Origin: Desulfuromonadales bacterium
Lineage (GTDB): Bacteria; Desulfobacterota; Desulfuromonadia; Desulfuromonadales; JACZKF01
Assembly (NCBI GenBank): GCA_029289095.1
Contig: JARFUG010000010.1
Location: 1 to 64,000, forward strand
DNA length: 64,000 nt
Direction: 5' to 3'
Position numbers and translations under genes: made by a program. Below the pieces are notes generated by a model. It searched no databases. It saw only the letters and a list, made by a program, of their open reading frames with translations, and had not been told where the DNA came from. Position 1 is the first letter of the stretch. Every line of letters begins with the position of its first letter. Shown here piece after piece: positions 45,301 through 53,826 of the stretch.

Positions 45301-45508
45301 CGAGACCCGCAACGCCCTCGGCATCGTCGTCGTCGGAGGGTTGAGCATCGCCACCTTCTTCAGCCTCTTTGTCGTACCCGCCGTCTACGTCAGTCTCGAT
45401 GCCGTCATGATGCGATGGACGGGACACTCGAGCGCCTACGGCCTGATCCGCGCCGCCAGAATCCGCGAGCGGATGGAGCAGCGCCACGGCCAGTTGCCGG
45501 GGGAATGA
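42356..45508 (+). CDS. RND multidrug efflux pump, AcrB/HAE1 type
   Basis: A 1050-residue inner-membrane pump with 12 TMs and two large periplasmic loops. The proton-relay acids are present (GLVIDDAIVMLEN) and the Lys of TM10 appears in GLVAKNGILIVEFANQ. It exports drugs, dyes or lipophilic toxins using the proton gradient. Substrate cannot be told from sequence. A strong terminator follows. Confidence 0.96.
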   Translation: MVLSEFSIRRPIVCTVISLLIVLVGLLAFNLLPVREYPDVDPPVVSVTTVYPGASAEVVELRVTEPLEEQISTIDGIRVLKSVSREQVSQITIEFELVRNIDEAANDVRDRVGRARGRLPTEVQEPSVSKTEADSRPFLWISINSDRHSRTELTELADRYGKRLLQTLPGVANVIIGGERRHAMRIWLNPTLLAAHELTAGDVERALREQNVEIPGGRIESQTREFTVRVQGDLATEEEFNNLVLFADAGRQVRLADVGRAELGSEDYRTLTFFNGRPTVGLGIVRQSQSNLLDVAERVKERIPEIRAQLPEGVEVNAAYDASLFVQRSINEVILTIFFAFSLVILVVFAFLRNLRATLIPLIAVPVSLIGSFAVMHALGFSINILTLLALVLAVGLVIDDAIVMLENIYRRLEGGEELIAAAYSGSRQVAFAIIATTLSLIAVFLPVAFQRGATGRLFYEFGITLAIAVSVSSFVALTLTPMLCSRFLKNPKEKKHSRLYFAMEDALDWLNARYSAALTVVLAHRAKAIVFALVFTVAGMSLYPFLQRELVPEEDRGIFISLFKGPLGSTPQYTRSYVEEMERIVLAIPEVERNFSISAVGFGTPGVGNEGLMFTGLVPWEERGRKTQQIIGELFGAYGQQVTGGMAFPVPVRPLGRGLGGSIEFVLRGTDFGDLQQAGDQMVAAMRESGMFAQPRVEPAPNKPQLDVTVDRARAADLGVPIASVATTLETLFGGREVTQFRRGNDQYEVIVQVEDAERATPADLGRIYVRAGNGGLVPLSSLVQLEETVIPENYPHFDRFRSVSIVAQMAAGRTLGDGVDFMEETAARVLPTGIGYAWDGEARDFIEGVGATFFLFLLALLFTFLVLSAQFESFVHPVTIFSGVAMAISAGLIVLFSSRFLGMPITDNLFSRFGLIMLIGLVAKNGILIVEFANQLQVQGKNAMEAAYEAAKLRFRPILMTAISTIFGVMPLALAIGAGAETRNALGIVVVGGLSIATFFSLFVVPAVYVSLDAVMMRWTGHSSAYGLIRAARIRERMEQRHGQLPGE

Positions 45509-45520
45509 ACGACTCTTTCT

Positions 45521-45572
45521 CCCCTCCACGAAAAAAGCCGCCCGGGAAAGGGCGGCTTTTTTCGTGGAGGGG
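45521..45572. terminator. Bidirectional terminator (RND pump / DUF169)
   Basis: A 23-bp perfect stem, CCCCTCCACGAAAAAAGCCG continuing CCC, loop GGGAAA, and its complement. A and T runs on either side make it active in both directions for the convergent genes. Confidence 0.85.
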
Positions 45573-45582
45573 AGTCGCCCGC

Positions 45583-46392
45583 TCAACCGGCGACGAGGCT
45601 CTTCCAGTTTCCCCGGGTGAGAAAACTTTCGTCGGCTTCGGCTTCCATCTGCAAAAAGAGGGAGAACGGCATACTGACAGTCAGGAGGTTCTCTCCCAGG
45701 CTGCTCTTGAGGACCTTCCTGGCCGTGATGTCGAACATCCCGATGACCGCCTTCGGATTCTCGGCGTCCACCTGCCTGTAGGTGAGTATCCCCAATGACT
45801 GACACCCCGCGGCGAAAGGAGCGATCGCGTTTTCTATCCCCGGCCGGTGATAGTTGCACAGCACCACGAGGGCCGAGAGCTGATCCGGGTTGCAGAAGAA
45901 GGTCACGCTGACGGGCGTCTCGCTCGCATTGAGCCTGCTCAGGGGCTTGAAGACGGTGATGCGGGGGATATCCATGAAGCCGAGTTCCCGGATGAAGTCC
46001 TCGACCAGTTCGGGACTTTTCACGTAGCGCTCGCCGTCGAGATATTCCTCGACGAAATGGGCGGGCGCCTTCCCCTGCATGTGAGCGGCCACCCCTTCGC
46101 CCTTCGGATATCCCCTGTTTCCATTTGAAAGAAAGCGTGCAAAACAGTCGACCCCGCCTGGAAAGTTCTCGTACTGGTTGCCGTATCCCAGCCCGACGCC
46201 CCCACCGGGACACCCGAAGGTCTCGTGATCGACGGCGCAGATCTTCCCTTTTGCGCTCGCCGCCAGAAGCGACATGACACAGCCGCGCCGGTCCTTGCTG
46301 AACTGGATCTTCTCCTCAGGCATCGTTTCGGTCCACAAGGTGACGACCGGTTCGCTCTGCAACCCCAGATAAGAACTGATCTTGCTTTCCAT
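45583..46392 (-). CDS. DUF169 domain protein
   Basis: A 269-residue cytoplasmic protein of the DUF169 family (FVEEYLDGERYVKSPELV and an FGCPGGGVGLGY stretch are typical). It has several Cys (CVMSLLAA, ICAVD, GCPGG) but no clear metal motif. Function unknown; some relatives are found in metal/redox contexts in anaerobes. Monocistronic. Confidence 0.8.
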   Translation of the reverse strand: MESKISSYLGLQSEPVVTLWTETMPEEKIQFSKDRRGCVMSLLAASAKGKICAVDHETFGCPGGGVGLGYGNQYENFPGGVDCFARFLSNGNRGYPKGEGVAAHMQGKAPAHFVEEYLDGERYVKSPELVEDFIRELGFMDIPRITVFKPLSRLNASETPVSVTFFCNPDQLSALVVLCNYHRPGIENAIAPFAAGCQSLGILTYRQVDAENPKAVIGMFDITARKVLKSSLGENLLTVSMPFSLFLQMEAEADESFLTRGNWKSLVAG

Positions 46393-46485
46393 AAGTCTCC
46401 TCCGCGATTCTGGTTGGATGACGCGACCGCATTCGACGGTAGGCTAATCGCAGTCGGCTGTCAACCTTCTTCCGGACGCCCCGGT

Positions 46486-46514
46486 TTGACTTCTCCCCCC
46501 CCTGCACCTAAACT
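46486..46514 (+). promoter_or_regulatory. Promoter of the stress-type gene
   Basis: TTGACT (46486-46491), a 17-nt spacer and TAAACT (46509-46514), about 49 nt before the ATG at 46563. Confidence 0.5.
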
Positions 46515-46562
46515 TTTTGTATATGTGTCTTAATCCCTGTCTTTAACGAAAGGAGAAGACCC

Positions 46563-47132
46563 ATGGCGAAAAGTGCGAAAACTGTCGTAGGCCTTATCGA
46601 CGATTTCGAGGGGGCGCGAGAAACGATAGACGACCTCATCGGTGACGGTTTTTCCCGCGATTCGATCGGGATCATCGCGAAAGAAGAGAAATCGAGGACT
46701 GCCCAGGGACGCGAGAGGATCAGCGACGAACAGATCAAAGGGGTGAAAGTCGGAGTGGAAGCCGGGGCCGGCGTCGGCGCTCTTGCAGGGCTGCTCATCG
46801 GCGCCGGGGCCTTTACCGTCACCGGTCTCGGCGCGGTCGTCGCCGCGGGCCCCATCGCTGCAGCCCTCGCGGGAGCGGGACTCGGCGCGGTGACCGGCGG
46901 GGTCTACGGCGCCATCCGCAACCTGGGTGTCCCGGAAAACGAAGCGAAGTTCTATGCGGAAGGGGTGCAGCGCGGCGGCGTCCTGGTCACCGTCGAAACC
47001 GACGAAGCCGGCGCGGAGCGCGCTGCGGACATCCTTAAAAGCCACGGAGCCGTCGACATCGACCAGCGTAGCGAAAAGTGGAAAGGCTCCGGACGGGAGG
47101 AGGCCGAGCCCCGTGAGCGCCCGCCCATGTAG
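46563..47132 (+). CDS. General-stress-type protein with glycine zipper
   Basis: A 189-residue protein. The N-terminus (1-60, TVVGLIDDFEGARETIDDL) resembles the general stress protein 17M/YflT-like domain. The centre (about 62-118) is a Gly/Ala-rich membrane-like hairpin (GVGALAGLLIGAGAF). The C-terminus is a small ferredoxin-like strand-helix domain ending in a charged tail. AAAGGAG precedes the ATG. Probably a stress or envelope protein; function not known. Confidence 0.75.
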   Translation: MAKSAKTVVGLIDDFEGARETIDDLIGDGFSRDSIGIIAKEEKSRTAQGRERISDEQIKGVKVGVEAGAGVGALAGLLIGAGAFTVTGLGAVVAAGPIAAALAGAGLGAVTGGVYGAIRNLGVPENEAKFYAEGVQRGGVLVTVETDEAGAERAADILKSHGAVDIDQRSEKWKGSGREEAEPRERPPM

Positions 47133-47137
47133 GAGCG

Positions 47138-47572
47138 CTACCCGCGAGTTTTCTCCCAGGAGCGTATCGGCCCGGGAACGATGCGGAAGAGTGGATGAGC
47201 CTGCGGCGCCTCTGACCGCGGGAGCCGGGATAGGGTCTGCGGGCTGCGCACGGCAAGCTTCGCCTGCAGGTGACCCAGCTCAAAGAGGAGCTGCCCCTCG
47301 GTCTCTTCGAGAACGCAGTCGATGCCGGGGTGCGCGATCCGCGCCCTGTCGAAACCGTATCCGCGGGCATCCGCCTCGTCGGCAATCGCGGTCAGAAAGG
47401 CGCCGATGGCTCCGAGCGGATCAGGGCAGGCGCGAAAACGCTGGAGTTGCGGATGATGCCGGTAACCTCTGGTCGCTCCGCACAGCACCCGCTGGGCAAG
47501 GAGCGCTTCGCGCCACAGGGCCGTCAATCCCCTGGCGTCGAGGTACCGGGGGTGGAGCGTCCAGAGCCTCAC
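47138..47572 (-). CDS. Pyrimidine-dimer DNA glycosylase-like protein
   Basis: A 144-residue protein starting at GTG (MRLWTLHPRYLDARGLTALW) and containing RVLCGATRGYRHHPQLQRF, which fits the Pyr_excise (endonuclease V-like) family. Proteins of this type nick UV-damaged DNA. The GTG overlaps the mscS-like stop by 4 nt (GTGA), so translation is coupled. A longer frame to 47809 is only the shadow of the mscS-like gene. Confidence 0.75.
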   Translation of the reverse strand: MRLWTLHPRYLDARGLTALWREALLAQRVLCGATRGYRHHPQLQRFRACPDPLGAIGAFLTAIADEADARGYGFDRARIAHPGIDCVLEETEGQLLFELGHLQAKLAVRSPQTLSRLPRSEAPQAHPLFRIVPGPIRSWEKTRG

Positions 47573-48417
47573 GGGGGGGACTCTGTTTTTTTCCTGTACT
47601 CGGCCCACGACGCGAGGAACCGGCGCAGGATCGCCTGCTCGAGTCGGCTCTGGCGCCGCACGGGAGCCGGAATGCGCAAAAGGAGCTGAATCCGGTTCGG
47701 CTCCGGCATCTCCACCGTGACGCGCGGCTCCACGGAAATCGGCTCGAGCCCCTGCTGCGACGCGAGCCTGCTCATGTGTACCCGTGCCTCTTCCAGGAAA
47801 AGAGCGCATTCGGCATCCGCCGCCTCCAGCAGCAATCTTTCCGCCTGCGTCCAGTCATTATCGAGATTCCAGGGAATCGTGACGACGTGAACCAGATAAT
47901 CCCCCATGTACGAATGGTTCACCAGGGGCATGTTGAGCAGCATGCTGTTGGGGATGGTGACGGAGCGCCCCGTGTACTGGTGGGATCCCTTGCCGGGGCC
48001 GACTTCGCGCAGCGTGGCGGCGAATATGTTGATGTCGACGACATCGCCGCGCACGCCGCCGATCTCGATGAGGTCTCCGAGCGAGAAGGCTTTGGAGCCG
48101 GCCCGCAGGACCGCCCCGCTGAAGCACAGGATCAGTTCCTTGGTGGCGATGACGAGAGCGGCCGCGATGGCCACCAGGGAAACGGCCAGGGTAAAGAGTT
48201 CGTTGGCCCAGATGAAGACGAGGCCGACGAGAAGGACCATGAGGATCGCATTTCGGCTGTTCACGATCCAGCGGCGCCGCGCCTCGGGGGTCAATTCCTC
48301 GCGGTGGAGAACCTTTCGCAGCACCAGCATCCGAAGGCCGATCACGGCGGCGAGAAAGACCAGAGAGATGAGAGAGTTGGCCAGGATCGTCCCGACCGAT
48401 CTTTCGAAAAATTCCAT
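47569..48417 (-). CDS. MscS-family mechanosensitive channel
   Basis: A 282-residue protein with about four TM helices (about 10-28, 55-75, 77-98 and the pore helix region IATKELILCFSGAVLRAG), then the MscS beta domain (FSLGDLIEIGGVRGDVVDI) and a vestibule-type C-terminus. The upstream frame to 48495 lacks family features. It releases solutes on hypo-osmotic shock. No strong ribosome-binding site is visible before the chosen ATG. Confidence 0.87.
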   Translation of the reverse strand: MEFFERSVGTILANSLISLVFLAAVIGLRMLVLRKVLHREELTPEARRRWIVNSRNAILMVLLVGLVFIWANELFTLAVSLVAIAAALVIATKELILCFSGAVLRAGSKAFSLGDLIEIGGVRGDVVDINIFAATLREVGPGKGSHQYTGRSVTIPNSMLLNMPLVNHSYMGDYLVHVVTIPWNLDNDWTQAERLLLEAADAECALFLEEARVHMSRLASQQGLEPISVEPRVTVEMPEPNRIQLLLRIPAPVRRQSRLEQAILRRFLASWAEYRKKTESPP

Positions 48418-48581
48418 CGTGCGCAAAATCCGGGGAAAAGATCCTGCCGGGGGTGAGCCCCGGCCGGAAAGGGAGAACGAGCCGTACTGCGGCATTAAAG
48501 CACGAGACGGGGAGCGATTCGAGATATTTTAACACTTCCCTGCTCGCGCCGCACCGCCTCTCCTCAAGGAGCGATCGCAGC

Positions 48582-50300
48582 ATGCCCGTCCAGAACGCCG
48601 ACATCGCCGAAATTTTCCTCAGAACAGCCGATCTGCTCGAAATCCAGGGGGCCAACCCCTTCAGGGTGCGGGCCTACCGCAGCGCCGCCCGCACCGTTTC
48701 CGAGCATCCGCACAGCCTTTCGGCGCTGCTGCTGGAAGGAAAGAGGCTCCCCAAGCTTCCGGGGATCGGGAAGGACCTGGCGGGGAAGATCGAGGAAATC
48801 GTCGAAACCGGAGCCTGCAGCGCCCTCTCCGAACTCCAGAGGGAGATGCCCGGGGAACTTCCGGAACTCCTTAAACTTGCCGGGCTGGGCCCGAAGAAGG
48901 CGGCGGCTCTCCACCGCGAACTCGGGGTGCAGTCGCTGAGCGATCTCGAAGCTGCCGCCGAGGCCCACCGGATCCGCGCTCTTAAAGGATTCGGGCCGAA
49001 GAGCGAAGAGAAGCTGCTGCGCGCGATCCGTCGCCGCCTCGGCGGAGAGCGGCGCTTCGGGCTGCGCGATGCCGAGCAGGTCGCACAATCGCTGATCGGG
49101 TGGCTGAAGGGGACCCCAGGAATCGGAGAGGTGGTGGCGGCGGGAAGCTACCGGAGGCGTCTGCAGACGGTGGGGGATCTCGACATCCTGGTGACGTGCG
49201 AAAGGGGCGAAGAGGCGATGAAGCGCTTCGTCGAATACGATCAGGTGCGGGAGATCGTCGCCCGTGGGGAGACGAAATCGACGGTGCGGCTTCGCTCTGG
49301 CCTGCAGGTCGACCTGCGGGTCGTGCCGGAGCAGAGCTACGGAGCGGCGCTGCACTACTTCACCGGCTCCAAGGCGCACAACATCGCGCTGCGCCAGATG
49401 GCCGTGAAAAAAGGACTCAAGCTCAACGAGTACGGCGTTTTTCGGGACGGCGAGCGCGTGGGAGGCGTCAGCGAGCAGGAAGTCTTCGCCCTGGCGGGTC
49501 TCCCCTATATCGAACCGGAGCTGCGGGAGAACCGGGGAGAGATCGAGGCGGCGCTACAGGGGATGCTCCCCAGCCTGATCGAGCAAGGGGACATTCTCGG
49601 CGACCTGCACGCCCACACCCGGGCGACCGACGGCCGCGCCACCCTCGAGCAGATGGCCGAGGGGGCTCGCAAACGGGGGTACCGCTACCTGGCCATCACC
49701 GAACACAGCCGCAGCCTCGCCATGGCCCGCGGGCTCGACCCCGAGCGGCTGCGCCGTCAAATGGAGGAGATCGACCGGCTCAACGAAAAGCTTGGGGATT
49801 TCCGGATCTTCAAGAGCATCGAGGTCGATATCCTCGAAGACGGCTCCCTCGATCTTCCCGACGACGTCCTCGGCGAGCTCGATTTCACCGTCGGCGCCGT
49901 CCATTCCCGGTTCAACCTGTCGCGCCAGGCCCAGACCGAGCGCATCCTGCGGGCCATGGACAACCGCTTCCTCAACATCCTGGCCCATCCCACCGGGCGG
50001 CTCATCGGCCGGCGCGAACCGTACGAGATCGACATGGAGAAGGTGGTGCGCGGGGCGCTGGAGCGCGGCTGCCATCTCGAGATCAACGCCCAGCCCGACC
50101 GCCTCGACCTCGACGATGTCCACTGCCGCATGGCCAGGGAGATGGGGGTCAAGCTCGCCCTCTCCACCGACGCTCACGCCCCGGCCGAATTCGACTTCAT
50201 GCGCTTCGCCGTCGGTCAGGCCCGTCGCGGCTGGCTGGCCAGGGACGATGTTCTCAACACGCGCTCCGCAGCCGATCTGCTGAAACTTCTCAAGAGATAG
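48582..50300 (+). CDS. polX: DNA polymerase X with PHP domain
   Basis: A 572-residue family X polymerase. Helix-hairpin-helix elements (LPGIGKDLAGKI, LAGLGPKKAAAL, KGFGPKSEEKL) precede the palm with the catalytic Asp pair GDLDILV (Asp199, Asp201) and third Asp244. The C-terminal PHP phosphoesterase/exonuclease domain starts at DLHAHTRATDG (His343, His345) and ends with STDAHAP. It works in gap-filling base-excision repair. The ATG at 48582 follows AAGGAG. Confidence 0.95.
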   Translation: MPVQNADIAEIFLRTADLLEIQGANPFRVRAYRSAARTVSEHPHSLSALLLEGKRLPKLPGIGKDLAGKIEEIVETGACSALSELQREMPGELPELLKLAGLGPKKAAALHRELGVQSLSDLEAAAEAHRIRALKGFGPKSEEKLLRAIRRRLGGERRFGLRDAEQVAQSLIGWLKGTPGIGEVVAAGSYRRRLQTVGDLDILVTCERGEEAMKRFVEYDQVREIVARGETKSTVRLRSGLQVDLRVVPEQSYGAALHYFTGSKAHNIALRQMAVKKGLKLNEYGVFRDGERVGGVSEQEVFALAGLPYIEPELRENRGEIEAALQGMLPSLIEQGDILGDLHAHTRATDGRATLEQMAEGARKRGYRYLAITEHSRSLAMARGLDPERLRRQMEEIDRLNEKLGDFRIFKSIEVDILEDGSLDLPDDVLGELDFTVGAVHSRFNLSRQAQTERILRAMDNRFLNILAHPTGRLIGRREPYEIDMEKVVRGALERGCHLEINAQPDRLDLDDVHCRMAREMGVKLALSTDAHAPAEFDFMRFAVGQARRGWLARDDVLNTRSAADLLKLLKR

Positions 50301-50317
50301 GAGTTCCTGGCAGCCGC

Positions 50318-51532
50318 TCAGAACAAAGCCGCCCGGTCTCCCCGTTTCAGCCAGAGCCAGTCGGCGGCGAGCAGCGCGCCGAATGCGGCGCAGACCGGAA
50401 CAAGAACGAGGAGCCAGCCGACAAGGGGGATGAGGAGAAGGAGTTTGATCGCCACCATAATGGCCAGCCCCAGAAGGGCGAGCCTTCCCCGGCTCCACTC
50501 GGCGTAGCGCCGCACCTCCAGCCAGCGCACGAGAACGGCGGCGCTCAGCGGGGCGGCGAAGACCAGAGAGAAAAAATAGAGGAAGAGGAGAAAGAGCCCC
50601 AGGGGAAAACCGATCAGGGTGATCATGAGCAGAAGAGCCAGGGGGGGAGTGGCGAGGAAATAGAGGAATCCGATCCCCGTTTTCGGCCAGAAGGAGCCCG
50701 CCAGGCGGGTCCCCGCCAGGCGGGTGAAACCGGGAGCCAGAAACGTCAGCAGGAGAACGGTCACCGCTCCGGAGAAAAAGGACAGGGCCACCCAGACAGT
50801 CAGAATCCATCGGCCCGCCTCCCGGGCGCTGTACCGGGGCGCCTCGGCGCGCAGGTCCTCGCGGAAAACGGCGCGGGCATTGGTGGCGAGCGCCGGGCCG
50901 AAATCGATCTCCCCCTCGGGGCGCCAGTATCCCACATCGGCGTCGAAGCGCACGGCCGGACCGAGGTCGACGTTTTCCCCGACGAAAACGGCTGGTCCTG
51001 CGAAACGCCCATCGAGTTCCAGGTCGCGTCCCCGCAGTTGCGCCGTCCCCGCAACCTCGCCGCTGAACGCGATCCGTCCTCCCGTCGCCCGCAAATCTCC
51101 TTCGACGATGCCGTCGATGACAACCTCTCCCCCTGCCGCCAGCAGGCTTCCCCTCACCCGGACCCCGGGGCCGACGACCACCCGCCCTCCCGCCACGACC
51201 AGGTCGCCGTCAACCGCACCGTTGACCGTGACGCTCCCTCCGGCGCCGCGCACGTTCCCCCCGACCGGCGCATTGACGACCACCTCGCCCCCCGCGGCCA
51301 GAAGATCGCGCCCCACCGGAGCGTTGACCAGAACGCTCCCCCCCGCCAGAACGCCGTCGGCCTGCAGCCTCTCGTTGATGACGACCCTGCCGGCGAAAAG
51401 ATAGGCGTTTTCCGAAACGGGCGAAGTCACGAAGATCTCCTGCCCTGCTCCGATCGACGCTTCGGCGGAGAAGAAGGGGAGGAAGAGTCCCGTAGCCAGA
51501 AGGAGAATCGGAATACTTTGGAAACGCCGCAT
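50318..51532 (-). CDS. Exported bactofilin-like beta-helix membrane protein
   Basis: A 404-residue protein with a signal peptide (about 1-25, ending SAEA), then about 140 residues of short repeats of the type VLVNAPVGRDLLAAGGEVVV (a right-handed beta-helix like bactofilin/polymer-forming proteins) and, from about 240, four membrane helices. Canonical bactofilins are cytoplasmic and lack TMs, so this is an extracytoplasmic, membrane-tethered variant. ATG at 51532 or 51541 are both possible; GAGGAG fits 51532 better by spacing. Confidence 0.75.
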   Translation of the reverse strand: MRRFQSIPILLLATGLFLPFFSAEASIGAGQEIFVTSPVSENAYLFAGRVVINERLQADGVLAGGSVLVNAPVGRDLLAAGGEVVVNAPVGGNVRGAGGSVTVNGAVDGDLVVAGGRVVVGPGVRVRGSLLAAGGEVVIDGIVEGDLRATGGRIAFSGEVAGTAQLRGRDLELDGRFAGPAVFVGENVDLGPAVRFDADVGYWRPEGEIDFGPALATNARAVFREDLRAEAPRYSAREAGRWILTVWVALSFFSGAVTVLLLTFLAPGFTRLAGTRLAGSFWPKTGIGFLYFLATPPLALLLMITLIGFPLGLFLLFLYFFSLVFAAPLSAAVLVRWLEVRRYAEWSRGRLALLGLAIMVAIKLLLLIPLVGWLLVLVPVCAAFGALLAADWLWLKRGDRAALF

Positions 51533-51768
51533 GGCAGGCATCGCTCCTCGACTGCCGGTACAGCTCGCGAACACTCTACGGGAAGCAAAGAGAACTATAC
51601 CCCAGTGCGCCTCGTGCGCCAGCGCCCCCGGCATCCTGAACGACAGGCTCCCTTCCCTGCAGATAAAGATTTCCATTTCCCCGGGGATATGGCAGGCTTC
51701 GCCGAAGACAGGGAGAAGCCCATGTGCGGTTCTCCGAATTTTCTCAGGCATCACTCTGGGGCGCAGCG
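51533..51768. other. Divergent intergenic region
   Basis: The 236-nt gap between the divergent beta-helix protein and the permease. No repeat or clear promoter stands out beyond weak -10-like AT pockets (near 51590 and 51775). Reading frames here are upstream extensions of the two genes. Confidence 0.4.
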
Positions 51769-52980
51769 ATGGATGCAGTCATACTGTTTGTATTTCTCGG
51801 TGTCTATCTGGGAATGGTCCTGGGAAGAATCCCGGGGCTGGCTCTGGACCGCACGGGGGTGGCACTGCTGGGCGCCATCGCGCTGCTGGCGCTGGGGAAG
51901 GTGGAGCTTGAGGAGGCCTGGACGGCCATCGACGTGCCGACGATCGCCCTTCTCTTCGGGCTGATGGTCATTTCGGCGCAGTTTCGGATGGGAGGGTTCT
52001 ACACCGCCGTAACCCGCCGACTGGCCGGCGCCGAAGTCGCGCCGCCGGTGCTGCTGGCGCTTCTGGTCGCCGCCGCCGGTCTTCTGTCGGCGCTGCTGGC
52101 CAACGACATCGTCTGCCTTGCCATGGCGCCGGTTCTGGCCGAGGGGTGCGCCCGCCGTGGTCTCGATCCGAAGCCTTTCCTGCTGGCGCTGGCCTGTGCG
52201 GCCAATGTCGGCTCGGCGGCCACCCTCATCGGCAATCCGCAGAACATGCTCATCGGTCAGGCCCTCGACCTTTCCTTTGCCGGCTACCTACCGGCCGGCG
52301 GGGTTCCGGCGATACTGGGACTTGCAGCGACGTGGTGGGTGATCCGCCGGTTGACCGGCGACCGGTGGAAGCGGGAGGTCGTCATCGAGCCGGTGCACGC
52401 TCCCCCTCTGGATTCGTGGCAGAGCGGCAAGGGGATCGTCCTGCTGTCGCTGCTGGTCGCCGCCTTTCTCTTCACCCCCTGGCTCCGGGAAATCCTGGCA
52501 CTTGGCGCCGCCGGAGTGCTGCTGATGAGCCGGCGCATGCATACCCGCCACATGCTGGGGCTGGTCGACTGGCAGTTGCTCGTCCTCTTCATCGGGCTCT
52601 TCGTGGTCAACCATGCCCTGGCCGCCTCGGGAATGCTCGCGGCGGCGATGAGCGCCCTGAGCGGCGTCGGCATAGAGCTGGCGAACCCGGCCTGGCTTTT
52701 TGCCGTCACCATCCCCCTGTCCAATCTCGTCTCCAACGTGCCGGCGGTCATGCTCCTTCTGCCGGCGGCCGAGCATCCGCTGGCCGGACCGGTCCTCGCC
52801 CTGGCGAGCACGCTGGCCGGCAATCTCTTCATCGTCGGCAGCATCGCCAACATCATCGTCGTCGATCAGGCCGCGCGCCTCGGGATCGTCATCACCTGGC
52901 GCGAGCACGCCCGCATCGGCGTGCCGGTGACGGTCCTCACCCTTGCCATCGCGGCCGGCTGGCTCCTGCTTCTCGCCTGA
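51769..52980 (+). CDS. Ion permease, SLC13/ArsB superfamily
   Basis: A 403-residue polytopic carrier with about ten TMs. The two signature regions are present: ANVGSAATLIGNPQNMLIG (about 140-160) and SNLVSNVPAVMLL (about 320-335), the paired Asn/Ser/Pro reentrant loops of the ion-transporter superfamily (CitMHS/ArsB/YbiR). Substrate is not clear. The ATG at 51769 gives the expected N-terminal helix; the frame opens 15 codons upstream. Confidence 0.88.
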   Translation: MDAVILFVFLGVYLGMVLGRIPGLALDRTGVALLGAIALLALGKVELEEAWTAIDVPTIALLFGLMVISAQFRMGGFYTAVTRRLAGAEVAPPVLLALLVAAAGLLSALLANDIVCLAMAPVLAEGCARRGLDPKPFLLALACAANVGSAATLIGNPQNMLIGQALDLSFAGYLPAGGVPAILGLAATWWVIRRLTGDRWKREVVIEPVHAPPLDSWQSGKGIVLLSLLVAAFLFTPWLREILALGAAGVLLMSRRMHTRHMLGLVDWQLLVLFIGLFVVNHALAASGMLAAAMSALSGVGIELANPAWLFAVTIPLSNLVSNVPAVMLLLPAAEHPLAGPVLALASTLAGNLFIVGSIANIIVVDQAARLGIVITWREHARIGVPVTVLTLAIAAGWLLLLA

Positions 52981-53000
52981 AGAGGCCGCGCAAATGAAAA

Positions 53001-53033
53001 CGAAGAAGCCGCCCCGAAAGGGCGGCTTCTTCG
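53001..53033. terminator. Hairpin terminator after the permease
   Basis: CGAAGAAGCCGCCC - CGAAA - GGGCGGCTTCTTCG, a 14-bp perfect stem between convergent genes. T runs are short, so efficiency is uncertain. Confidence 0.65.
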
Positions 53034-53076
53034 TTGATGGCGCCTGGCGTCGGAGAGTCTCGGCGCCCGGTGTGCG

Positions 53077-53811
53077 TCAGAGCGATCCGAAGACCCGTCT
53101 GAGCAACTCCGTCGTCCGTTTTGCCGGATTCCGGCGGATGGCCGCCTCCTCCTGTGCCAGGTAGTGGAAAATCCCCGCCATCCCCTGCTCGACCACATAT
53201 CCGGTCAGATCGGTTCTGATCTCCGGAGCATAGGGGATCGCGGTGACTTGCGCGACGACCTGATTGTAGGCGCGCACCGCCCCGACTTCGTTCAGACTCT
53301 GGTCGACGACAGGGCGCATGGCGGCGGCCAGGGCTGGGGTCATCTTGCGCTCGAAGTAGCGCGTTGCGGCGTCATCAGGCCCCCTGAATATGGCATGCAC
53401 ATCCTGAATCGTCATCTCACGGATCGCCTGCCAGAAAAGCTCTTTGGCCTTGGGCGTGGCGGCCTCTGCGGCCCGGTTGAGGCGCAGTTCGAGATCGTTG
53501 AACAGCGCGGCCATTCCGACCCTTGCCGCCATATCCCGGGCGGCCGCGAGTCTGGGTGGAAGGGGAATGCGGATGGCCGGGTCGGCGTTGAAGCCGTCCT
53601 GGCGTCCGAGCTGCGCCGTCACCCGATCGGTCCCGACCCGCAGCGTCTCTCTCAGACCGGCGTCGATCTCCTGAAGCGACAGAGCGCCGTCATCGCGAGG
53701 CCCGTTGCCGATCTGATCGAGAACCCGCTGCCAGTCAGTTCCAGCGCACCCTCCAAGAAAAATCATCAGGGCGAGGAAAATACAGAAGCATGTCGTACGT
53801 CGGTGATTCAT
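53077..53811 (-). CDS. DUF4197 lipoprotein
   Basis: A 244-residue protein with lipobox FLGGC (Cys about 22) and the DUF4197 body (LSLQEIDAGLRETLRVGT, FWQAIREMTIQDVHAIFRG, ATRYFERKM). Probably periplasmic. Function unknown. The following 75-residue gene upstream on the same strand is 15 nt away, so they may be co-transcribed. Confidence 0.87.
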   Translation of the reverse strand: MNHRRTTCFCIFLALMIFLGGCAGTDWQRVLDQIGNGPRDDGALSLQEIDAGLRETLRVGTDRVTAQLGRQDGFNADPAIRIPLPPRLAAARDMAARVGMAALFNDLELRLNRAAEAATPKAKELFWQAIREMTIQDVHAIFRGPDDAATRYFERKMTPALAAAMRPVVDQSLNEVGAVRAYNQVVAQVTAIPYAPEIRTDLTGYVVEQGMAGIFHYLAQEEAAIRRNPAKRTTELLRRVFGSL

Positions 53812-53826
53812 AACCCGATCCGAAAA

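Noticed and set aside
47573-47809. Upstream extension of the glycosylase-like frame
   Set aside because: It lies inside the mscS-like gene in another frame, is Arg/Pro/Ala-rich and has no family features; the GTG at 47572 gives the proper N-terminus.
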